Source: Aquimarina atlantica (GTDB taxonomy: Bacteria > Bacteroidota > Bacteroidia > Flavobacteriales > Flavobacteriaceae). From it: a stretch of DNA of 37,500 bases. The notes under the pieces were generated by a model, which saw nothing but the letters and a program-made list of their open reading frames with translations, was not told where the DNA came from and ran no database searches. Within the stretch, counting starts at the first letter, position 1; the number at the start of each line of letters is the position of its first letter. Both the position numbers and the translations under genes were made by a program. Positions 17,291-25,989 of this stretch are shown here, piece by piece. The DNA is taken from positions 1 through 37,500 of the forward strand of contig NZ_AQRA01000018.1 in the NCBI RefSeq assembly GCF_000626715.1, in the 5' to 3' direction.

Positions 17291-18658
17291 ATGGTTTTGA
17301 AAAAAAACTTAGGGGCTCTATTTTTTTTGTTTTTTTGGGGTGCTGTGTTTTCTCAGGAAAAGCAGCTGCAAAAAGCAAACGAAGCTTTTGAAAAGTATGC
17401 CTATATCGAGGCGAGGGAAATGTACTTAAAAGCTATAAAAAAAGGAAGTAAATCAATAGAGTTATATGAAAGATTAGGGGATTCATATTACTTTAATGGT
17501 GAGTTAGAAAAAGCAGCACAATGGTATCGGGTACTATCTTCTTTATATCCGGGGAAGATGAAATCAGAATATCGAGCCAGATATAGACAATGCTTTAAAA
17601 GTACTGAAGAATATAAAAATGAAGATGATATAGCGCATTGGTTATATGCAAGTAATGATAATGATATAAGAGTTAAGCAGGTATCTAGCTCATTAAATAA
17701 TGTTTTATCAAAAAAAGATACCCCAAAAGGGTTTGTAGTTGATACCTTAAATATAAATTCTAAATATTCTGATTATGCCCCTAGTTTTTATAATGATGAA
17801 TTAGTATTCGCATCTTCGAGAAATACTAATACCTTTTCTAAAGTATTACATGAGTGGAATGATCAGCCTTTTTTGGATTTGTATACAACAAGACATATTT
17901 CTGAAGAAAAAAGTATTGAAAAATTAAAAGGGACAATTAATTCGAAGTTTCATGAATCTTCTGCAACTTTTAGTAAGGATAGAAAAACAGTTTATTTTAC
18001 TAGAAATAATTATTCTAAAAGAAAATCTAAAACGAATGCAAAAGGCGTTGTTTTATTAAAAATATATAGAGCACGTTATGATAACGGAAAATGGGGAGAT
18101 GTAGAAGAGTTACCTTTTAATAGTGATGAATACTCGATAGCACACCCTGCATTATCTCCAGATGGTAAATATTTATATTTTGCAAGTGATATGCCAGGTA
18201 CTCTGGGAAAATCAGATCTGTATGTGGTGAAAATTAATGAAGATGAAAGCTTCGGAATACCTAAAAATCTAGGAGGTTTGATTAATACTTCGGGACGTGA
18301 AACTTTCCCTTATATTAGTGATAAAGGAAAACTGTTTTTTGCAAGTGATGGCCATAAAGGATTAGGAGGGTTGGATATTTTTATGGCTATTCTAAATAAG
18401 GAGGGAGTAGTAGAAGTTTATAATTTAGGAAACCCTATTAATAGCCCAAAAGATGATTTTACTTTTATTATCAATGAAGAAAGTAAAACTGGTTATTTTG
18501 CAAGTAATCGTAAAGGAGGGAAAGGTGATGATGATATCTATGGTTTCAGGCAGATAAAATCATTTCCTGATGGCTATTATCGTAAGCAGGAAATCATACG
18601 AAAATTAGAAAGGGTAATAGAGTTAAAACCTAATAAGGAAGGCACTACTTCATTATAA
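17291..18658 (+). CDS. Secreted TPR and PD40 beta-propeller protein lacking the OmpA domain
   Basis: A 455-residue exported protein with a signal peptide ending GAVFSQ (residues 1-22). TPR-like helices span about 23-105 (ANEAFEKYAYIEAREMYLKA). A WD40-like (PD40) propeller runs from about 158 to 420, seen in blades such as APSFYNDELVFASSRN, HPALSPDGKYLYFASD and YISDKGKLFFASDG. In Bacteroidota these modules usually precede a carboxypeptidase-regulatory domain and an OmpA peptidoglycan-binding domain, often beside PorP/SprF in gliding or type IX secretion gene sets. Here the protein stops about 35 residues after the propeller, and no OmpA remnant is found in the 88 bases before the next gene. 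No PorP/SprF gene is present. Domain call is firm; the role is unknown. Confidence 0.87.
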   Translation: MVLKKNLGALFFLFFWGAVFSQEKQLQKANEAFEKYAYIEAREMYLKAIKKGSKSIELYERLGDSYYFNGELEKAAQWYRVLSSLYPGKMKSEYRARYRQCFKSTEEYKNEDDIAHWLYASNDNDIRVKQVSSSLNNVLSKKDTPKGFVVDTLNINSKYSDYAPSFYNDELVFASSRNTNTFSKVLHEWNDQPFLDLYTTRHISEEKSIEKLKGTINSKFHESSATFSKDRKTVYFTRNNYSKRKSKTNAKGVVLLKIYRARYDNGKWGDVEELPFNSDEYSIAHPALSPDGKYLYFASDMPGTLGKSDLYVVKINEDESFGIPKNLGGLINTSGRETFPYISDKGKLFFASDGHKGLGGLDIFMAILNKEGVVEVYNLGNPINSPKDDFTFIINEESKTGYFASNRKGGKGDDDIYGFRQIKSFPDGYYRKQEIIRKLERVIELKPNKEGTTSL

Positions 18659-18746
18659 TATTGTGAATGGACAGAAAATATATTTTAGATTTATTTTCTG
18701 ATAAATGTTTTTGCTTTTATATATTTATAGTAAAACTAATAACTAT

Positions 18747-19451
18747 ATGAAAGTAAAACTATTCTTAATTTTCGTTTTTGTAAGCCACTTTTTTTATGCT
18801 CAGGTAGATAGGAATTCTATATTAGGATTGCCTAATGTTACTACTGCTCAAATGAATGGTATTGTAACTCCTAATCGAGGGTCGATAGTGTATAACATTA
18901 CAGACGATAAAATATATTACTGGGATGGAACAAAATGGGTTGCTGCAAATGAATCAGCATCAGACGGAGATGTAAAGTTTAGTGTTGCTACCGCAGATCA
19001 TGGTGGATGGTATATTTTAGATGGTCGTAGTACTGCGACGCTTTCGGCTACAGCGCAGGCAGTTGCTACCAGTTTAGGATTTACTACAAATTTACCTGAT
19101 GCAACAGATAGAGTTTTAAAACATCCTGCAGGAGGAGAAAATATAGGGGATACAGGAGGGCAAGCAAATACAACCTTAGTCCAGGCGAATTTACCTAATG
19201 TTAATTTTACGGGTACAACAAATACTAGGGGGAATCATAGACATGGTTTTGCTGGTTTCTTTTCTAATCAACGTGTGCAAAATGGTGTAGATGCAAATAG
19301 AAGGATTTTATTGGCTGGGGGAAATACGAATACTGGTAATGCAGGGAATCATAACCATAATGTAACACTAAATAGTGGAGGAGCAAATCAATCTTTTGAA
19401 CGTTATCAACCTTACCTGGTAATTAATACTTTTATCTATTTAGGTAATTAA
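18747..19451 (+). CDS. Secreted protein with a phage tail-collar-like domain
   Basis: A 234-residue protein (start chosen at the ATG at 18747) with a signal peptide ending FFYAQ. A short strand-rich segment common in Bacteroidota surface proteins follows (GSIVYNITDDKIYYWDGTKW). The C-terminal ~160 residues resemble a phage tail-collar/short tail-fibre domain: GGWYILDGRS, LPDATDRVLKHPAG, a glycine-rich threonine repeat region, and the closing ERYQPYLVINTFIYLG. Two His-x-His motifs are present (H164-R-H166 and H202-N-H204) within GNHRH and GNHNH; similar motifs bind metal in phage fibre tips. An upstream ATG at 18705 would put 14 residues before the signal peptide. It follows the propeller gene by 88 bases on the same strand. 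No other phage gene is near. Confidence 0.78.
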   Translation: MKVKLFLIFVFVSHFFYAQVDRNSILGLPNVTTAQMNGIVTPNRGSIVYNITDDKIYYWDGTKWVAANESASDGDVKFSVATADHGGWYILDGRSTATLSATAQAVATSLGFTTNLPDATDRVLKHPAGGENIGDTGGQANTTLVQANLPNVNFTGTTNTRGNHRHGFAGFFSNQRVQNGVDANRRILLAGGNTNTGNAGNHNHNVTLNSGGANQSFERYQPYLVINTFIYLGN

Positions 19452-19460
19452 TATAGATAA

Positions 19461-19500
19461 AATAAGAGCGACTGTAAAATACAGTCGCTCTTATTTTTAT
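19461..19500. terminator. Bidirectional terminator
   Basis: A perfect 16-bp stem, AATAAGAGCGACTGTA with TACAGTCGCTCTTATT around AAA, is flanked by T-runs on both strands. It sits between two convergent genes, the tail-collar-like gene (plus) and purA (minus), and can end both transcripts. Confidence 0.92.
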
Positions 19501-19511
19501 AATGCTATTTT

Positions 19512-20783
19512 TTACCTGTGTATAGTTTGCGTTCTATCTGGTCCTACAGAAACAATTGTAATTGGTGTTTCTAATTCTTTTTCTAAAAACGAGATATATT
19601 CATTTAACTCTTTTGGTAGTTGAGAAGGATCGGTCATTCCTGTAAGATCTTCAGACCAACCTTTCATCTCAGTATAGATAGGAGTCACATTTTCCGGCTC
19701 TATGTTGTATGGTAAATGAGTAATTGTTTTCCCCTGATATTTATAAGCGGTACATATTTTTAAGGTATCAAATCCACTTAGTACATCACCTTTCATCATC
19801 ATTAATTTTGTAACACCATTTACATGTACTGCATATTTTAGTGCTACAAGGTCTAACCATCCGCATCTTCTCGGTCTACCTGTAGTGGCTCCAAATTCAT
19901 GACCAACTTGTGCCATCGTCTCTCCATCTTTATCAAATAATTCTGTAGGAAATGGCCCACTACCAACTCGAGTTGTGTATGCTTTAAATATACCAAAAAC
20001 ATCTTTGATTTTATTTGGTGCGATACCCAAACCGGTACATGCTCCTGCTGCCGTAGTGTTTGATGATGTTACAAAAGGATATGTGCCAAAATCGATATCT
20101 AATAAAGAACCTTGTGCTCCTTCTGCCAGAATTGTTTTTCCTTCTTTTTGAGCTTGATGAAGGTATTCTTCACTATCAATAAAAGTAAGAGTTTTTAAAA
20201 CTTTAACCGCTTCAAAGAATTCATTCTCCAGCTCTTCCAGATTGTATTCTATTTTTGAATCATAAAAATCAATCATTGCTTCATGCTTATTAGCTAAAGC
20301 ACGGTAGCGTTCTTTCCAGTCATTTAGTTCTAAATCTCCAACTCGAATACCATTTCTACCCGTTTTGTCCATATATGTAGGACCAATTCCTTTTAAAGTA
20401 GAGCCAATTTTTGCTTTTCCTTTAGAAGCTTCAGAAGCTGCATCCAGAATCCTGTGTGTAGGAAGAATTAGATGAGCTTTTCTAGAAATCAATAATTTGG
20501 ATTTGTAATCTAAATTAAATTTATCAAGATTATCCAATTCTTTTTTGAAAATAACAGGGTCTATTACGACACCATTTCCAACCAGATTTATGGCTTTATC
20601 ATGAAAAATTCCGCTAGGAATAGTATGTAACACATGTTTGATTCCATCAAATTCTAAAGTATGACCAGCATTAGGACCACCTTGAAATCGAGCAATAATA
20701 TTATAATCTTTTGTAAGAACGTCTACAATTTTTCCTTTCCCTTCGTCTCCCCACTGAAGACCAAGTAATAAGTTTACCGCCAT
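19512..20783 (-). CDS. purA: Adenylosuccinate synthetase
   Basis: Joins IMP and aspartate using GTP to form adenylosuccinate, the first committed step from IMP to AMP. The 423-residue length is normal. Key elements are visible: the GTP-binding loop LQWGDEGKGKIVD with catalytic Asp13, His41 in PNAGHT, the IMP loop around KGIGPTYMDKTGRNGIR, the QGSLLDIDFGTYPFVT motif, the TTGRPRRCGW region and the terminal SVGPDRTQTI. Its ATG overlaps the stop codon of the Fur-family gene by one base (TAATG), so the two are translationally coupled. Confidence 0.98.
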   Translation of the reverse strand: MAVNLLLGLQWGDEGKGKIVDVLTKDYNIIARFQGGPNAGHTLEFDGIKHVLHTIPSGIFHDKAINLVGNGVVIDPVIFKKELDNLDKFNLDYKSKLLISRKAHLILPTHRILDAASEASKGKAKIGSTLKGIGPTYMDKTGRNGIRVGDLELNDWKERYRALANKHEAMIDFYDSKIEYNLEELENEFFEAVKVLKTLTFIDSEEYLHQAQKEGKTILAEGAQGSLLDIDFGTYPFVTSSNTTAAGACTGLGIAPNKIKDVFGIFKAYTTRVGSGPFPTELFDKDGETMAQVGHEFGATTGRPRRCGWLDLVALKYAVHVNGVTKLMMMKGDVLSGFDTLKICTAYKYQGKTITHLPYNIEPENVTPIYTEMKGWSEDLTGMTDPSQLPKELNEYISFLEKELETPITIVSVGPDRTQTIHR

Positions 20784-21250
20784 TAGTTATCTTTATTAGT
20801 TGGGTTTTTTTTAGTTCCGTAGAAATACAAAGAATGATTTGTAATATCTACATCAAAAATTTCTTCGATTGTTTTTTTAATAGATTGAATTCTGGGATCA
20901 CAAAATTCTAATACATCCCCAGTATCAGTTAAAATTAAGTGATCATGTTGTCTGTCGAAATATGATTTTTCGTATTGAGCTTGATTTTGTCCGAATTGAT
21001 GTTTTCTAACCAATTTACATTCTAATAAAAGCTCTATAGTGTTATAAAGTGTAGCACGACTTACTCTATAATTTTTGTTTTTCATTTTGATATATAATGA
21101 TTCGATATCAAAATGCTCATCACTTTCGTAAATCTCTTGAAGTATAGCGTATCTTTCGGGTGTTTTTCTATGACCATTTTCTTCTAAGAAACTGGTGAAA
21201 ACATTTTTAACGATAACTTGATCGTTTTGTGTAGTTGCTTTAGTACTCAT
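20783..21250 (-). CDS. Fur-family transcriptional regulator
   Basis: A 155-residue metal-dependent repressor of the Fur/PerR/Zur family. The winged-helix region has the recognition-helix sequence YRVSRATLYNTIELL (61-75). The dimerisation domain keeps candidate metal ligands His46, His84, His102 and His104 in QHDHLIL, Glu115 and His139. The CxxC pairs that hold structural zinc in many Fur proteins are missing; only two cysteines (78 and 117) are present and they are not paired. Whether it senses iron, peroxide or zinc cannot be told. It is joined to purA by a 1-base overlap and lies 175 bases downstream of the rel gene on the same strand. Confidence 0.9.
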   Translation of the reverse strand: MSTKATTQNDQVIVKNVFTSFLEENGHRKTPERYAILQEIYESDEHFDIESLYIKMKNKNYRVSRATLYNTIELLLECKLVRKHQFGQNQAQYEKSYFDRQHDHLILTDTGDVLEFCDPRIQSIKKTIEEIFDVDITNHSLYFYGTKKNPTNKDN

Positions 21251-21263
21251 ACGTTTAAAAACG

Positions 21264-21271
21264 CAAAGTTA
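21264..21271 (-). promoter_or_regulatory. Candidate -7 element for the fur-like/purA operon
   Basis: The minus strand reads TAACTTTG, an exact TAnnTTTG match, 13 bases before the Fur-family start codon and followed by GCG. A clear -33 TTG is not seen. Confidence 0.35.
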
Positions 21272-21425
21272 CATTATTTTTTATTAGTGAGACTCTGATT
21301 TAAAAACGATTATTTAAGGTTTTTTAAAATTAACTGATTTGAACCGATTTGATCATAAAAAAGAATCCTCATAAAATAGTATAATTCTTAATTTATAATT
21401 CTTTTTTTGAGCAAAAAAACAAATT

Positions 21426-23633
21426 TTATTCTCTTACAACTTTATCAATACCACTTATTTTCGAAAGGTTTTTCATAACGGTTTTTAAGGTGTTCTTATT
21501 TTTTACGCCTACCGTTATTTTACCAGTAAAGACACCATCGTTAGTATCAAAATTCATGTTATATATTGCAAGATTCATGTTGTTCGAGATAATTTGTGTT
21601 ACCTCGTTTACTACACCGATATTATCAATACCATTTAGCCTTATCACAGCCTTGAATTCTTCCTGACTAGAATCAATCCATTTTGCGGGAATAATACGAT
21701 ACGCATAGTTACTTTGTAACTGTAACGAATTCGGGCAATTGTTTTTATGTACTTTTATTCCTTCATTAACTGTTATAAAACCAAAAACATCATCTCCAGG
21801 AATTGGATTACAACAATTAGATAGTTTGTATTCTAGTTTTTCTGAATCTTTTCCAAAAACAAGCAGATCGTATTTCGATGTAATTTCTTCCTTATTTACA
21901 TCTTTAATGTTACCTCTTCGAATTCTATTTTTGATAAAATTCATAAAGACATTACTTCGAGTGGTAGCGAACTCTTTGATTTTTTGATTGTCAATAGTTC
22001 CTATACCTACTCTGTAGAATAGATCCAAACTTGTTTTAAGTTTAAAATAGAGTACAAGTTCATTAATTACTTTTTCGCTCATTGTTATTTTCTGAGAGCG
22101 AAGTTTACGTTTCAAAACAACTTTACCATCTTCGGCAATTTGTTTTTTCTCGTCTCGTAAAGCAGATTTAATTTTGGATCTTGCTCTTGCTGTAGTGGCA
22201 TAATCCAACCAGCTAGAAGAAGGTTTTGATTTGGTCGAAGTAATGATTTCTACCTGATCACCACTTTTAAGTTCATGGCTTAGTGGTACTAATTTGCCAT
22301 TCACTCGGGCTCCTCTTGTTCTTAATCCAACCTCGGTATGTACACTAAAACCAAAATCGAGTGCAGTTGCTCCTTTTGGTAATGATTTTAAATCTCCTTC
22401 GGGTGTAAAGACAAATATTTCTTTTGCATACAGGTTTAATTTAAATTCTTCTACAAAATCTACAGCATTTGTTTCAGAATTTTCTAATGCTTCCTGTAAT
22501 CGATTAAGCCATCCATCTAATCCTTGATCTTGTTTTTCTTCAGTGTTCTTGTACTTATAATGTGCTGCATATCCTTTTTCTGCAATTTCATGCATACGCT
22601 CACTACGAATTTGTACTTCTACCCATTTGCTGTCTGGGCCAATAACAGTTATATGTAAGGCCTCGTAACCAGTAGATTTGGGTTGAGAGATCCAATCTCT
22701 TAAGCGAATAGGGTTTGGTCTGTAATAATCGGTTACTACAGTATATATTTTCCAGGCAATAAATTTTTCATTCTCGATATTATCAGACTTGTATATTATT
22801 CGTATAGCAAATTTGTCATATACTTCGTCGAATGAGATGTTTTGCTTTACCATTTTTCTACGAATCGAAAAAATGGATTTTGGCCTTCCTTTTATTTCAT
22901 AATTTAATCCTTCTCTATCAAGACCTTCTCTAATCTGATCAGAGAATTTTTTAATATATTCATCTTGCTCTTCCTTACTTTCTTTAATTTTTTCGAGAAT
23001 ATCTTTATAGACTTCGGGTTCGGTATATTTTAATCCCAGGTCTTCTAATTCTGTTTTGATGTTGTACAAGCCAATTCGATGAGCCAAAGGGGCGTATATG
23101 TACAAAGTCTCAGACGCAATCTTTACCTGCTTGTCTGGTCTCATGGCATCCATCGTTTGCATATTATGCAAACGATCTGCAATTTTAATGATAATCACTC
23201 TTACATCATCATTAAGAGTAAGAAGCATTTTTCTGAAATTCTCGGCTTGTAGAGAAATGTCTCTATCTTTTTTTAGAGAAGAAATTTTGGTAAGACCATC
23301 TACAATACGAGCTACTGTTTCACCAAACATTTGCTCAATATCTACCAGAGTATATTCTGTATCTTCTACAACATCATGAAGTAATGCCGCAGCAATTGAT
23401 GTAGCATCTAGTCCAATTTCACTAGCTACAATTTTTGCTACCGCAATAGGATGAAAAATATAGGCTTCACCACTTTTACGACGTTGATCTTTATGGGCAT
23501 CAACAGCAATATCAAATGCTTGTCGTATAAGTATCTTATCCTCTTTAGTAAGGTCCCTATAACTAATACGAAGCAATTCTTTGTATTGCTTAGCAATCTG
23601 TTTGTTTTCTTTATCTATAGCAGCTTCAGTCAT
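21426..23633 (-). CDS. Bifunctional (p)ppGpp synthetase/hydrolase (Rel/SpoT)
   Basis: Makes and degrades the alarmone (p)ppGpp during the stringent response. The 735-residue protein has the full long-Rel order. The HD hydrolase domain (about 35-200) has His61, the HDVVEDT motif at 86-92 and KIADRLHNM with Asp153, so hydrolysis should be active. The synthetase domain (about 240-360) has RGRPKSIFSIRRKM, the STGYEALH motif and VEVQIRS with Glu339. A TGS domain (402-462), a Cys-rich segment with CCNPIPGDD, and a C-terminal ACT domain (about 660-735) follow. It precedes the Fur-family gene by 175 bases. Confidence 0.96.
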   Translation of the reverse strand: MTEAAIDKENKQIAKQYKELLRISYRDLTKEDKILIRQAFDIAVDAHKDQRRKSGEAYIFHPIAVAKIVASEIGLDATSIAAALLHDVVEDTEYTLVDIEQMFGETVARIVDGLTKISSLKKDRDISLQAENFRKMLLTLNDDVRVIIIKIADRLHNMQTMDAMRPDKQVKIASETLYIYAPLAHRIGLYNIKTELEDLGLKYTEPEVYKDILEKIKESKEEQDEYIKKFSDQIREGLDREGLNYEIKGRPKSIFSIRRKMVKQNISFDEVYDKFAIRIIYKSDNIENEKFIAWKIYTVVTDYYRPNPIRLRDWISQPKSTGYEALHITVIGPDSKWVEVQIRSERMHEIAEKGYAAHYKYKNTEEKQDQGLDGWLNRLQEALENSETNAVDFVEEFKLNLYAKEIFVFTPEGDLKSLPKGATALDFGFSVHTEVGLRTRGARVNGKLVPLSHELKSGDQVEIITSTKSKPSSSWLDYATTARARSKIKSALRDEKKQIAEDGKVVLKRKLRSQKITMSEKVINELVLYFKLKTSLDLFYRVGIGTIDNQKIKEFATTRSNVFMNFIKNRIRRGNIKDVNKEEITSKYDLLVFGKDSEKLEYKLSNCCNPIPGDDVFGFITVNEGIKVHKNNCPNSLQLQSNYAYRIIPAKWIDSSQEEFKAVIRLNGIDNIGVVNEVTQIISNNMNLAIYNMNFDTNDGVFTGKITVGVKNKNTLKTVMKNLSKISGIDKVVRE

Positions 23634-23801
23634 AACATAAAGTTTTTTAAGAAAGCCCTATTAAGTATCGTGTGTGATATCCCCTACGCAATATTAACCG
23701 ACAAAATTGTGCCTTGAGATTAATGATTAAACTATATTTTTTGTCATTAATAATTAAAAATACAATTAAGAAATGTAACCACCAAGTCTTGAGTGAGGGA
23801 T

Positions 23802-25034
23802 TTATTTTCTAAGGTTTTTAATTCTTTGTAAAAGAGTAGGATGCGAGTAATGAATAAATACCATAGCAGGATGAGGGGTTAAGTTACTAAGGTTGTTTTT
23901 TGAAAGTTTTTTTAAACTATTAATTAAAGCTTCATTATCATAAGTTTCTTTTGCATAATTATCTGCCTGATACTCGAAAGCTCTAGAAACTATATTCATT
24001 ATTAATCCGGTAATTTCTGAAATTGGACTATACAAAATTCCGAAAGCTATAAGTCCAACATGAAACGAAGGGGTTACTACTCCCAGTGCCTCAGATAGAA
24101 GAGGGTTTGCGATAAAAATCGATAAAAACCATAATGTTAATCCCGTAAGCGCAATAGATAAAAATAAATTAACGATCACATGTCTTTTTTTATAATGCCC
24201 GACTTCGTGGGCTAATACAGCTACAATCTCTTCGTTATTAAGATCATTAATCAATGTGTCATAAAGAGTGATTCTTTTTTCGCTACCCAAACCAGAGAAA
24301 TAAGCGTTTGCTTTAGTACTCCTTTTAGAACCATCAATAACAAAAATATCTTTTAACTGAAAACCAACTTTCTTAGAATAAGCTTCAATAGTATTTCTAA
24401 GTTCTCCTGGTTCTAAAGGAGTTTGTTTATTAAAGATAGGAACTATAAGTTTTGCATAGAACATATTCATTGCTAATGTAAATATGGATACTAATGTCCA
24501 TGCATACACCCAAAAAGAGTTTCCTGTAATTTGATAAAACCATATAATCAATGCCAAAAGCCCTCCTCCGACAATTATCATCATTATGATGCTTTTTATT
24601 TTATCAATAAAAAAGGTTTTTATAGTGGTTTTGTTAAAACCAAATTTTTCTTCAATAACAAAAATTTTATAGTAAGTAGCAGGAGTAGAGAGAATATCAC
24701 TACCGATCATTATAATCCCAAAAAAAATAAGACCAATTATGATTGAATTATCTGAAATACTTCGTGATATATTATCAACTATAGCAAATCCATCTAAAAA
24801 GAAAAATAGAAGCATAATACATAACGAGATAGTAGAGGATACTAATTTGAATTTGAAGTTAGCTTTTTTATATGCTATAGATTTCTGATATTCTTCTTCT
24901 GGGTAAACATCTATGAGTTCTTCGGGAATCTGATCGTTATAATGTCTAGAATTAAGGATGTCTAATAGAGAATCTATTAGAAATACAATAATGATAATAG
25001 CTATTAATAAATAAAAAAGGGAATTGGGGGTCAT
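23802..25034 (-). CDS. M48-family membrane metalloprotease, Ste24 type
   Basis: A 410-residue integral-membrane zinc protease. The catalytic HEVGH lies at 276-280 within LAHEVGHYKKRH, and the third zinc ligand is Glu354 in the RAFEYQADNYA motif. An M48 N-terminal membrane domain with several transmembrane segments (about 5-25, 63-82, 97-118, 148-168, 175-195) precedes the protease domain, and two further segments (about 287-310, 325-345) lie between the zinc motifs. This is the architecture of CAAX-protease-1/Ste24 enzymes; bacteria lack most prenylated CAAX substrates, so a role in membrane protein quality control is more likely. It lies alone between the TrmH and rel genes, with gaps of 94 and 168 bases. 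Confidence 0.93.
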   Translation of the reverse strand: MTPNSLFYLLIAIIIIVFLIDSLLDILNSRHYNDQIPEELIDVYPEEEYQKSIAYKKANFKFKLVSSTISLCIMLLFFFLDGFAIVDNISRSISDNSIIIGLIFFGIIMIGSDILSTPATYYKIFVIEEKFGFNKTTIKTFFIDKIKSIIMMIIVGGGLLALIIWFYQITGNSFWVYAWTLVSIFTLAMNMFYAKLIVPIFNKQTPLEPGELRNTIEAYSKKVGFQLKDIFVIDGSKRSTKANAYFSGLGSEKRITLYDTLINDLNNEEIVAVLAHEVGHYKKRHVIVNLFLSIALTGLTLWFLSIFIANPLLSEALGVVTPSFHVGLIAFGILYSPISEITGLIMNIVSRAFEYQADNYAKETYDNEALINSLKKLSKNNLSNLTPHPAMVFIHYSHPTLLQRIKNLRK

Positions 25035-25128
25035 TGGTTTAGAGCAATTAGTAGTTTAAAGATTTGGGATATGTAGGAAACGGTAAGGTAATGATTTTTA
25101 ATTGATTTTTAGTACTATTTTTAATCTT

Positions 25129-25938
25129 TTAGCCTGTAAACCCTCGTTGGCGCTTTGCTTCAAAAATGAGAATTCCGGCAGCTACAGAAACGTTCATTGA
25201 GTCTATTACACCGCTCATAGGTATTTTAATGTTTTGAGTTGTGCTTTCTAAAAAAACATCACTTAACCCTGTGGCTTCAGTACCAACCACTATAGCAGTA
25301 GGTCTGGTATAATCTTGAGTGTGATAATCTACAGATTTTTGTAATGCGGCACCATAGATATTGATATTGTACTTTTTTAAGAAATCTATAATAGCTGCAG
25401 AAGATCCCGTTGCAATGTTGTTGGTAAATATACATCCAACACTAGATCGTATGATGTTGGGATTGTATATATCAGTTTTTGGGTTTGCAATAAAAACGGC
25501 ATCTAGTTGAGCCGCATCTGCAGTACGTAATAAAGCACCTATGTTACCTGGTTTTTCTGGAGATTCAGCTACAAGAATCAAAGGGTTTTTTGATGATAAG
25601 GTAAAGTTTTTGATATCATTATCTTTTGAAATAGCCACGGCTAAGACCCCTTCGGTTGTGGTTCTATAGGCCAGTTTTTGATAGATTTCTAAAGTAATCT
25701 CAAACAATTCAACTTGATGTTGAGAAGGGGAGAGTAGTGCTGAAATTTCTGTAAACGGAATAATAGAAGAACAATAATAAAGTTGAGTAATTGTATAGCT
25801 TCCTTGTATGGCTAATGTAATCTCACGTTTACCTTCAATAATAAAACGTTTTTCTCTTTTGCGAACTCTCGATTTTTCTTTAAGCTGGTTAAGAAATTTT
25901 ATTTTATCATTCTGAAGGCTTTTTATCTGGTTTTGCAT
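25129..25938 (-). CDS. SpoU/TrmH-family RNA 2'-O-methyltransferase
   Basis: A 269-residue SPOUT-class enzyme that methylates ribose 2'-OH in rRNA or tRNA using S-adenosylmethionine. The N-terminal substrate-binding domain (about 20-105) is followed by the trefoil-knot catalytic domain. All three SpoU motifs are visible: EKPGNIGALLRTAD (128-141), VVGTEATGLSDVFL (217-230) and IKIPMSGVIDSMNVSVAAGI (237-256). The conserved serine usually seen before LNVS is kept, as SMNVS. The exact RNA target cannot be read from sequence. It follows the hybrid kinase gene by 51 bases. Confidence 0.94.
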   Translation of the reverse strand: MQNQIKSLQNDKIKFLNQLKEKSRVRKREKRFIIEGKREITLAIQGSYTITQLYYCSSIIPFTEISALLSPSQHQVELFEITLEIYQKLAYRTTTEGVLAVAISKDNDIKNFTLSSKNPLILVAESPEKPGNIGALLRTADAAQLDAVFIANPKTDIYNPNIIRSSVGCIFTNNIATGSSAAIIDFLKKYNINIYGAALQKSVDYHTQDYTRPTAIVVGTEATGLSDVFLESTTQNIKIPMSGVIDSMNVSVAAGILIFEAKRQRGFTG

Positions 25939-25943
25939 AAACG

Positions 25944-25951
25944 CAAAGATA
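25944..25951 (-). promoter_or_regulatory. Candidate -7 element for the TrmH-family gene
   Basis: The minus strand reads TATCTTTG followed by CG, matching TAnnTTTG, only 5 bases before the start codon. The leader would be almost absent, and no -33 TTG is clear; weak support. Confidence 0.25.
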
Positions 25952-25989
25952 ATAATCGAGAATAATAAAATGTTTTCTTTTTTGTGTAT

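Noticed and set aside
17291..19451. Possible phage-derived injection or tailocin locus suggested by the tail-collar domain
   Set aside because: No sheath, tube, baseplate, lysis or assembly gene is present, and both proteins have signal peptides.
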